From Rana temporaria (Eukaryota > Chordata > Amphibia > Anura > Ranidae), in assembly GCF_905171775.1 (NCBI RefSeq), contig NC_053490.1:459939143-460003142 (forward strand): a stretch of DNA of 64,000 nt, in the 5' to 3' direction. The translations under genes and the position numbers were made by a program. Under the pieces are notes generated by a model that had not been told where the DNA came from, searched no databases, and worked only from the letters and a program-made list of their open reading frames with translations. Shown piece by piece: positions 57,191 through 64,000 of this stretch; positions within the stretch are counted from its first letter, which is position 1; each line of letters opens with the position of its first letter.

Positions 57191-57559
57191 GTGCTAACTG
57201 CTAAGCAAGGAGCTCCATGGAAACCAGAATTTCGAGGGTAAATGTTCCTCTCAGATTTTCACATTGTTTTCATTCGTTAGCGAAAATGGAATTGATTTTC
57301 GTACGTGTTCGACAGCGGACAAAACCTTGGTGTACTTTTCATTTCAGTCACTGTAAAAAGACAACTGACCAAAATGTTTTCTTTGATGAATGCCAGTGGG
57401 AAAACGGCAGCTATAAAAATTAGCATTCCCCCATGAAATATGGAAGTGTGACCACTGTGACTGCAGGTGGAGGACAAATATCCACAGTGCTTCACAGCGG
57501 ATTTTCACATCTCTGGTTTGCGGTGTAGGGCATCCCTCAAGCACTACTGTTGTCTCAGA

Positions 57560-57975
57560 TCTGGGGCGGTTTTGGGGCGTTAGAGTGTTTTTCAGGCGCT
57601 TTGGCGTTACATAAAAGCCTGTAAAGCACCTGAAAGAAGCCTCATCTGCAATCCCAATGTGAAAGCCTGAGTGCTTTCAGAGCCCTTTCACACTACCAGC
57701 GACAGAAAAACGCTGGTAAAGCGCCGCTAAAACCCCTTTCACACTGGAGCATTTTTGAAAGCACTCAGGCTTTCACATTGGGATTGCAGATGCAGCTTCT
57801 TTCAGGCACTTTTTTTAACGCTAAGAGCCCTTTCACACTGGGGCCTTTTTCAGGCGCCTTAGTGTGAAAGCACTCAGGCTTTCACATTGGGATTGCAGAT
57901 GCAGCTTCTTTCAAGCGCTTTTTTTAACGCTAAAGCACCTGAAAAACGCCCCAGTGTGAAAGGGGTCTAAGGGGA
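57560..57975. repeat. CCTTTCACACTGG/AAAGCACTCAGGC MITE cluster
   Basis: Three overlapping partial copies. GAAAGCACTCAGGCTTTCAC followed by ATTGGGATTGCAGATGCAGC occurs at 57758 and 57867, with an inverted version at 57640. CAGTGTGAAAGGGGTCTAA closes the block. Related pieces lie at 18050-18110, 47320-47380 and 61330-61520. Confidence 0.7.
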
Positions 57976-58043
57976 GAAGCAGAGGGGGTAAATTCAAAGA
58001 GCAGCTTGGCTGCGGGACAGTGGACAGACGGGTCTCCTGGGAG

Positions 58044-58213
58044 TAGGGTTGCCACCTCATCCCTTTAAAACAGAACACATATGAATTACACAGGTTCTGA
58101 TGCTAATTAAGGTGGTAATTAGACTCATTTGGTGCCTTACCTGCATTAAATTAGCCTCAGAACCTGTGTAATTCATATGTGTTCTGTTTTAAAGGGATGA
58201 GGTGACAACCCTA
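58044..58213. mobile_element. 170-bp palindromic hAT MITE, exact TSD
   Basis: CCTGGGAG at 58036-58043 and 58214-58221 is an exact 8-bp duplication. Ends TAGGGTTGCCACCTCATCCC and GGGATGAGGTGACAACCCTA. Arms of about 60 bp continue with TTTAAAACAGAACACATATG / CATATGTGTTCTGTTTTAAA. It lies about 110 bp inside intron 1 from the exon 1 donor. Confidence 0.92.
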
Positions 58214-58322
58214 CCTGGGAGGGACCAGGGACAGACAGATGCCCCCTGTCTATCCTCTCTGCCATATCAGTAATGAGGGATGATTGCAGTCCCTAGGGGC
58301 ACCTCTGGCCCCTCACACTCAC

Positions 58323-58575
58323 CCCCCACACAGGCCAGGGCCGCTTTGAAGGCACAGCTCTCCATCACCCGTTCCATCGTCTTCTGCTCATCGGATTTGA
58401 TGGGTGTGAGAACCCCTCCGAGGCCCCCCGGGATCATCTCCTTCGGTCTCCTCTTATCACCCACAAGGTGCTCCATTATCATACTGTATTGCAGAGTGCC
58501 ATCCCCGGGGGTTATATGGGGGGACTGAGCACCGATCCCGGGGGTCAACATGGAGCTTCCACCGGGCGCCGCCAT
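58323..58575 (-). CDS. TIMM22: TIMM22 exon 1 (start)
   Basis: First coding exon of TIMM22. From ATG at 58575-58573 it reads MAAPGGSSMLTPGIGAQSPH, then a 30-residue linker with LQYSMIMEHLVGDKR, and EQKTMERVMESCAFKAALAC, VGG. LQYS..L.YLVGDKR and MESCAFKAALACVGG are TIMM22 hallmarks. Cys74 and Cys82 are present; one should pair with Cys143. The donor G|gtgagt leaves phase 1. The MAAP start is chosen because human TIMM22 starts MAAAAP and the context (gtcATGg) is good. The frame stays open upstream to an in-frame ATG at 58701 (42 extra codons). Total 199 residues against 194 recalled for human; the difference lies in the variable N-terminus. Confidence 0.95.
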
Positions 58576-58880
58576 GACACTCCCACGTGATTGATTCCGT
58601 CCAGCACTTTCCACACAGCGAGCCGAAGTCAGGAAATCACTGGAGCCGGCTGATAAACCATAGAACGTGGCGGATAGTGTTCTCCCGTCTGTACGGTCCA
58701 CAGATTATTTTTCCCTCAGGACTGGGTGTAAGCGAGACCGCATACCAGAGGAGTCTTTTCAATGAGAGCGGCAGATTCGCCTCAATGTGTGACAGCGGTC
58801 GAGTGTTCTATCAGAAAGCCGCTGTTTCGTCAGATTATGTAACGGAAGTGACGTTCAGACGCCGCCATCTTGCTACACCC
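58576..58880 (-). promoter_or_regulatory. TIMM22: TIMM22 promoter / 5' UTR, CpG-enriched
   Basis: The 300 bp upstream of the start are relatively CpG-rich. CGGAAGTGACGT at 58843-58854 joins an ETS-type site (CGGAAGT) to a CRE-like TGACGT, and GCCGCCATCTTG at 58861-58872 is the YY1-type motif. This trio is typical of TATA-less housekeeping and mitochondrial-gene promoters (established for ETS/NRF2 and YY1 sites generally). Which strand and start site they serve is inference. Confidence 0.65.
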
Positions 58881-59739
58881 CTCACTTGTCCACAGTAAGG
58901 ATAGAGTAAGAAAGTGGAAAGATGAAAAATAAGTAAAAGAGAAATGATAAAAAAAAAGAGAGTTAATAAAAAAGAGACAATAAAAATAGCCAGATTTTTT
59001 TCGTTCTTTTTGAGTTATGTAAAATTTCATATAAAAACCTTTTAAAAATAATAATAATAATAATAATTGTAGGGTGTACACCAGGTGCCATGCAAGTGTG
59101 GCAGTCAGTCAGCACATTGCTGGGCACCCGACTCCCTCTTTCCAGCACACGGGATGCCAGGATCCCGCTCACCAACCTCGCTCTCCTAACATGAATGATA
59201 CTTCTTCCTTCCTGCACACTCCCTTGACCTTCCAGGGAACACACAGACTGCTTGGTAATATCCCAAAGCCACTGAAGCGATGCCAGACATCTTAGTTAGC
59301 CTTAAGCACACCCAAGCCAAGCACCCACCTGGTGACACCCCTGCCGGGGACAGACTTGGACTGCGGACAGTGTCCTCAGTTAGGGGACTGTCCCTGGAAA
59401 CATCTGTTCACCCTAACATAAAGACACACGCAGGTACTCCCATATCTGTATGCATCCAGGGTTGTCACTTTCCCACTATTTTGCTAGTCAGGGTCTCATG
59501 CTGTCATTCTCTAATCATATAAAACATTTATATACTGCAGCTTACCAATCCTTGAAGCCCATCTCTGGGAAACGCAGACAGTGGTTTGTTCATCAACATC
59601 CTTAAGTCTATGGTCCCTGCATTGATCAAGGAAGGGCATCCAACCCCCAGAGTGTGTGTGTGTGGGGGGGGGGGGGGGTGCAGAGATTGGTCTAGCAGCA
59701 CAGAGGAGCTTGCAGAAATGGAGGATCAGGCAAGTAAAA
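58881..59739. other. Intergenic upstream of TIMM22
   Basis: Contains an (AAT)n run at about 59048-59067 and a GGGGACAGACTTGGACTGCG..GTGTCCTCAGTTAGGGGACT segment (59336-59400) related to 63595-63690. A G-run lies at 59666-59678. No exon seen. Confidence 0.45.
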
Positions 59740-60000
59740 TGGAAAATTGTCTCAAATACTTACCGTAATTTTCCTTTCCTGGCGCCAATCCATGGCAGCA
59801 TACATATGATATAGCTCCGCTCCTATAGCCACCCACAGGACCTGTTCCAATATATAAAAGTCGAACTGAGAGAAACCTCCCCCATTCTCCGTAAAAATAT
59901 GATTAAAAAAGGGAGGGTTCGTTTGCTGCCATGGATTGGCCTCAGAAAAAGAAAATGACGGTAGGTATTTGATACAATTTTCCATTTTCCTGATGCCAAC
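59740..60000. repeat. DIRS-type terminal hairpin, solo
   Basis: Left arm ATGGAAAATTGTCTCAAATA, CTTACCGTAATTTTC and CCAATCCATGGCAGCA; right arm TGCTGCCATGGATTGGCCTC, ATGACGGTAGGTATTTG and ATACAATTTTCCATTTTCC. Arms are about 70-80 bp with a long loop. The CTTACCGTAA..TTACGGTAAG style parallels the CTTACCTGTAAAATCC hairpin at 35472. No coding remnant adjoins it. Confidence 0.6.
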
Positions 60001-60049
60001 ATGGTATACATATGATAAATAGCGAGCTAAACAGAGAGGGCTAAAATGT

Positions 60050-60560
60050 ATAATGTGATTAAATAAATAATGGTGCGCTAAAAACAACCTTCTATTATTG
60101 CACAGTGTTACACAAAAATTATAAATACATATAAAAAAAACTTGCGTGTTATGAATGAGAGTAAATATAGCAGCCAGTACTGAAAAAAGTGCAGTAGTGC
60201 TTAAAATAAATAAGATGAAACTCTGGTGCGAGCAATCTTCAGAATTACCACCTAGTAAATATGACCTCTTACTTGGGTTCAACAGTAATCCATTTTATAT
60301 GTGAGCCTTAGTCTTTATCACAATCAGTCCAGCTGGGTTTCCCTTTTTCGGAATGCTCGATAACAATAATAGAGCTTCTAAAGTGCATATGGTTTCACTC
60401 ACATTTAACCAAAAACACAGCGCATAGAAACGATTCAGTCACGAATGGCGAGTAACTTCTCACTCTGCATCTAGTATGCACAAGCACTGTAGATGCCGTC
60501 ACTAGGCTCCTTCCAACACGTTGCATCACATGTCATGTGACTTTTTCAAAAAAAATTGAA
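60050..60560. repeat. Interspersed A/T-rich repeat with ACACGTTGCATCAC core
   Basis: TAAATAAATAATGGTGCGCT through CTTCCAACACGTTGCATCAC and TCATGTGACTTTTTC, ending in an inverted TTTTTCAAAAAAAATTGAAAAA. Similar in layout to 2860-3320. Family not named. Confidence 0.4.
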
Positions 60561-60564
60561 AAAG

Positions 60565-60815
60565 TCAAGTGACCAGGCATTTTGATGGAGTATCAATGTT
60601 AATGCCACATTCTGGTGGATTCTCTGTGTAAACAACACATGCTGGTGGATTCTCCATGTGAATGTCACATACTGGTGGAGTCTCAATGTGAACATCACAT
60701 GCTGGTGGAGTTTTCATGTAAACATCACATGCTGATGGAGTCTCCATATGAACATCACATGCTGGTGGAGTCTCCATGTTAATGTCACATGCTGGTGGAG
60801 TCTCCATGTGAACGT
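60565..60815. repeat. 30-bp minisatellite, about 8 units
   Basis: Unit about GTGAACATCACATGCTGGTG then GAGTCTCCAT. On the minus strand it is open as a 10-residue repeat (METPPACDVH). Because 30 is a multiple of three, this is expected without selection. Confidence 0.95.
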
Positions 60816-62814
60816 CATGCGTCTCTGGCCAGTCACAGAGTCAGAGTCCGTGGCCCTGGAAGGAAGAACTTGGCTCCCTGTATTCAGAACCAAGAATTAC
60901 TGCTTACTTTTTGCTCTTGGTTAAAAAACCAACAGATTGCTGTTTATAAGACAAAAGCCAGCAATGTCCATGGCCATCCCTATACATGTGTACATATGAG
61001 GGTGGGGCCCCCCTCATCAATGGGAATGAAGGATCCAATGAAAGGATCAGTTATGTTGTATCTATCAATATCCACAATACTAACCAATCTGTATCCCGGT
61101 GTGGTCCATTGGCTTTACAGCCGGAACCAAAGCATCCAACAACGACTCTAAGGCAGCCGCGTACAAAAGCCTGACCCCTCTTCATTTTGGGATGGTTATG
61201 GTTGGAGTATCTGCAGGTTGGTCACTGATAACTCCTTCCATAGCTGCCCTTCCTTAGGTGAGTTTCTCTTTGGTGTTTTTCAGAGAAAAAAGCTGATTAC
61301 ATTTAAATCAGTTCATTATTAGGGTACTTTCAAACTGAGACGTGGGGGGCAGCGGTGGTAAAGCGTCGATATTTTTAGTCGTGCTTTACTGTCGTTTTTA
61401 ACCCCTGCTAGCGGCTGAATAAAGAGTTTGTAGCACCCGCAAAGCACCGCTAGCGCAGCACTGCCCATTGATTTTCTGGGATTGCGTGGAAACGTGCATT
61501 TGTGTGCGCATTACCGGAACGCGCAGATGTGAACAGAGACTGATATGGTGGAAATGTGTCACAGTGGCATGCAGTGTTCTGCCACATTTCTATTTTTTAT
61601 CGATTACCACCAAAACTTGTGCTGGGCTTTTTTTAGGAGCATGCAGATGTGTAAAGTGCGCATGTTTTCTTTGGATGGAAATGTTGGAGGAAAGTTCTTT
61701 ATCTCTTTTACACCTGAGTATGAACAGCTGTAAAATATGGTGTGAATGTGAGCAGACAGGGAATGTCTATGGCTCTGATCAGTGAAAACTGGACTTTCTA
61801 CAGACGAGTCTCCGGGAAAACCACAAAGCTTCCCAAAGCTGCAGAAGATGGAAGGAAAATGGCTGAGACTGCTACTTTTTTGTCGGGGGGGGGGGGGGCA
61901 CATTTTCTTAGAGGTGTCTCCCCACAATTTCTGGGTTATGGGGGGGTCTCTGGCACACTTTCTGCTCACTGTGGCTATGGAGATAAAGGGTCTCGCTGTG
62001 TACTTGTTGTATATGTTCTTTATCTCCACAGAGGGCCATACAAGCCCAGAGGACCCCTGTTACCAACAAACCTGTCCAGGGGATTGGCAGGAAACCTGCA
62101 GGTATCAGCAACAGACAAGAGGAGTCTGCAGAGCCAATCCAACAGAAAGGTAGGATTCACCCAGACAGTTCCGGGTTGAGAATTATGTGTCCAGGTTTCA
62201 GTTTGCCTGAAACCCGTACACATTATTCAGATTGGGCTGTGGCTCCTCAAGTAGCTGAAAAAATTTGTTGCCATTCGTGAGCTGCGGGCCGCTATCTGGG
62301 GGGTAGGTTTTGGCATCAATGGGGCATGGTGTGATGATGTCAGCAAGAGTGGTTTAGCCACACCCACTGTTTGCCGTAGTGTACTGCATTACCACTCTCC
62401 TTGGGACACCCAGGGATGTCCCAGGTCTTTTATAAATCTATAGTGTATCAAAATAAATGTGCCCTGTGCCGCTAAAGTAAGGTAACAAGATTTTTTAAAT
62501 GAAACCCGGGAACATATTTTTTTTCTTACTAGAAATGGCGGCAATCAGCGACTCTCTGCCCGTTGCCACCGCCACCCGCCTCACAGCCTGTCAAGTCTTA
62601 CTCTCCGGGCCCCGGCTACTACTGTCTGGGGAGCGAAGGAAGATCACTCCGCCAGGGAAGGCAAGGAGATAAATAGGACCGGAACGGGCATGCACCCAAA
62701 ACTGAAGAAATATTCCCTCCGATCCCACCAGCACATGATCATCAGAAAGGGGCACAGATAATGAAAAACATATTTCCCTCCCAAGTTAGTAGGAGAGGCA
62801 GAGCTGCACTGACT
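60816..62814. other. Intergenic, one MITE piece
   Basis: 61330-61520 carries a CTTTCAAACTGAGACG..GGTAAAGCGTCG..CACCGCTAGCGCAG segment related to the 57560 cluster. The 145- and 123-codon overlapping frames at 61742-62179 have no recognisable domain and cross a G-run, so they are not called. No NXN exon was recognised. Confidence 0.4.
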
Positions 62815-63558
62815 GGGCCAGATTCTCGTACGATTGCGTAACTTTGTGCGGGCGTAACGTATCTGATTTACGTTACGCCGCCGCAACTTAGACGGGCAAG
62901 TGCTGTATTCCCAAAGCACTTGCGCCGTAAGTTGCGGTGGCATATCGTAAATCGGCCGGCGTAATTCAAATTTGGATCAGGGGGGCGTGTTTTATGTAAA
63001 TGTACTGTGACCCGACGTGATTGACGTTTTTCACGAACGGCGCATGCGCCGTCCGTGGAATTTCCCAGTGTGCATTGCTCCAAAGTAAGCCGCAAGGACG
63101 TCATTGGTTTCGACGTGAACGTAAATGACGTCCAGCCCCAATCACGGACGACTTACGCAAACGACGTAACTTTTTCAAATTTTGACGCGGGAACGACGGC
63201 CATACTTAACATTGTTACGCCGCACTTACGCCACCATATAGCAGGGGTAACTATACGCCGGGAAAAGCCTAACGTAAACGGCGTAAATGTACTGCGTCGG
63301 CCAGGCGTACGTTCGTGAATTCACGTATCTAGCTAATTTGCATACTCAACGCGGAATTCGACAGAAGCGCCACCTAGCGGCCAGCCTAAATATGCAGTTA
63401 CGATACGACGGTGTAACACAGTTACGCCAGTCGGATCCACGGGAAAATCTATGCGTAACTGATTCTAAGAATCAGGCGCATAGATACGACCGCGCAACTC
63501 AGAGATACGACGGCGTATCTGGAGATACGCCGTCGTATCTCGTTTGAGAATCTGGCCC
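62815..63558. mobile_element. GGGCCAGATTC-ended MITE, complete, ACT flanks
   Basis: 744 bp. Ends GGGCCAGATTCTCG and CGTTTGAGAATCTGGCCC, flanked by ACT at 62812-62814 and 63559-63561. Sub-terminal blocks GGCGTAACGTATCTGATTTA, GCATGCGCCGTCCGTGGAAT and ATACGACGGCGTATCT / AGATACGCCGTCGTAT. The 3-bp direct flank suggests a PIF/Harbinger relative, although ACT is not the usual TWA. Confidence 0.85.
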
Positions 63559-63561
63559 ACT

Positions 63562-64000
63562 GTCTTTGAAATTGCCCCAGCCCCTGTTCAAACCCAATCC
63601 GGGGACAAAACCGGGGACAGCCTTGGTCCGGGGACAGTGTCCTCAATCTGGGGACTGTCCCCGAAGACCGGGGATGTCTTTTCATCCTACGCTAAAGTGT
63701 TCGGGTTTGGCTAGAAGGAAAGGTCAACCCTAAGAAAAGGTGACAACCCTAGCAGGGACAGGAAGTGATGTACATAACTGCCTACAATCACAGACAGCAG
63801 ATCCATAGACTTTTCATAAATGATGTTACAGGAAACAGTTGTGAAATGTGTTATTTTATTGCATTGAATGACTCCACATCATCTGATCGCCAGTTTCCTG
63901 TGTGTAATAATCTGTCATACATATTCATCAGCTCAGGGACAGCACAGCTCAGCATTAATCCTGCTGGGATCACAAAGTAGAGAGGGGGGGGAGCTCCGTG
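63562..64000. other. Intergenic with partial repeat end
   Basis: 63595-63690 has GGGGACAGTGTCCTCAATCT and GGGGACTGTCCCC runs, followed by AAGGTGACAACCCTA (63737-63751), a hAT-like right end similar to 58044-58213. The remainder shows no gene. Confidence 0.45.

Larger units (their letters stand above)
49271..58322 (-). other. TIMM22: TIMM22 intron 1
   Basis: A 9.05-kb phase-1 intron with gtgagt donor. It contains LINE, hAT, MITE, inverted-repeat and minisatellite blocks listed separately. No additional exon was recognised. An A-run at 49952-49980 and microsatellites near 53170 and 53580 are the simple repeats. Confidence 0.9.

Noticed and set aside
61742..62179. Overlapping 145- and 123-codon frames as a candidate NXN exon
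   Set aside because: Neither shows thioredoxin-like motifs (no WCPPC-type site), and both cross a poly-G tract.
1..64000. tRNA, rRNA, snRNA or miRNA genes
   Set aside because: No A/B boxes in cloverleaf context or known conserved RNA sequence recognised; the many hairpins are explained by transposon inverted repeats.

Overview
This is vertebrate nuclear DNA, almost certainly from a frog and probably a ranoid/true frog. Two single-copy genes are legible. ABR (active BCR-related) lies on the + strand: its last three coding exons are at 2073-2178, 5253-5400 and 5972-6061, encoding the C-terminal part of the RhoGAP domain and the STDV tail. TIMM22 (mitochondrial carrier translocase subunit) lies on the - strand: its complete CDS is in four exons at 58575-58323, 49270-49074, 43491-43419 and 33996-33920, giving 199 codons with all splice phases agreeing. 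The two genes converge, as I recall for the ABR/TIMM22 neighbours on human 17p13.3. No prokaryotic features, CRISPR arrays, tRNA or rRNA genes were seen.

Layout. 1-6061: end of ABR with its introns. 6062 to about 15465: candidate very long ABR 3' UTR carrying several short transposons, ending in AATAAA plus a GT-rich tract. About 15.6-32.7 kb: intergenic stretch made largely of mobile DNA. It holds a worn DIRS-like retrotransposon with a hAT inside it, a dead Tc1/mariner, a TTAA-flanked transposon that swallowed a 2.36 kb hAT carrying a transposon-borne minisatellite, a second hAT, and a 2.76 kb element whose core is a 2.03 kb palindrome. About 32.7-58.9 kb: TIMM22. Intron 3 holds a 6.4 kb minus-strand DIRS-like element with recognisable YR, RNase H and RT remnants and its own internal ~126 bp satellite. 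Introns 1-2 hold nested PIF/Harbinger-like and hAT elements, an L1/Tx1 fragment and a 1.7 kb inverted repeat. 58.58-58.88 kb: TIMM22 promoter with ETS, CRE-like and YY1-type motifs. 59-64 kb: upstream intergenic DNA with a DIRS-type terminal hairpin, minisatellites and a Harbinger-like MITE; NXN, expected beyond TIMM22 from human gene order, is not seen.

The two host genes are unrelated in function: ABR regulates Rac/Cdc42-type GTPases at membranes and the cytoskeleton, while TIMM22 inserts carrier proteins into the inner mitochondrial membrane. The main interest is the density and nesting of transposons. For many of them both ends and the target-site duplication can be read directly, so insertion order can be stated. 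The most unusual structures are the mirrored transcription-unit-like palindrome at 26065-28099, the satellite-bearing DIRS element at 35295-41692, and the higher-order minisatellite inside the hAT at 21927-24281. All family names come from recognition of termini and protein motifs, not from a database search.
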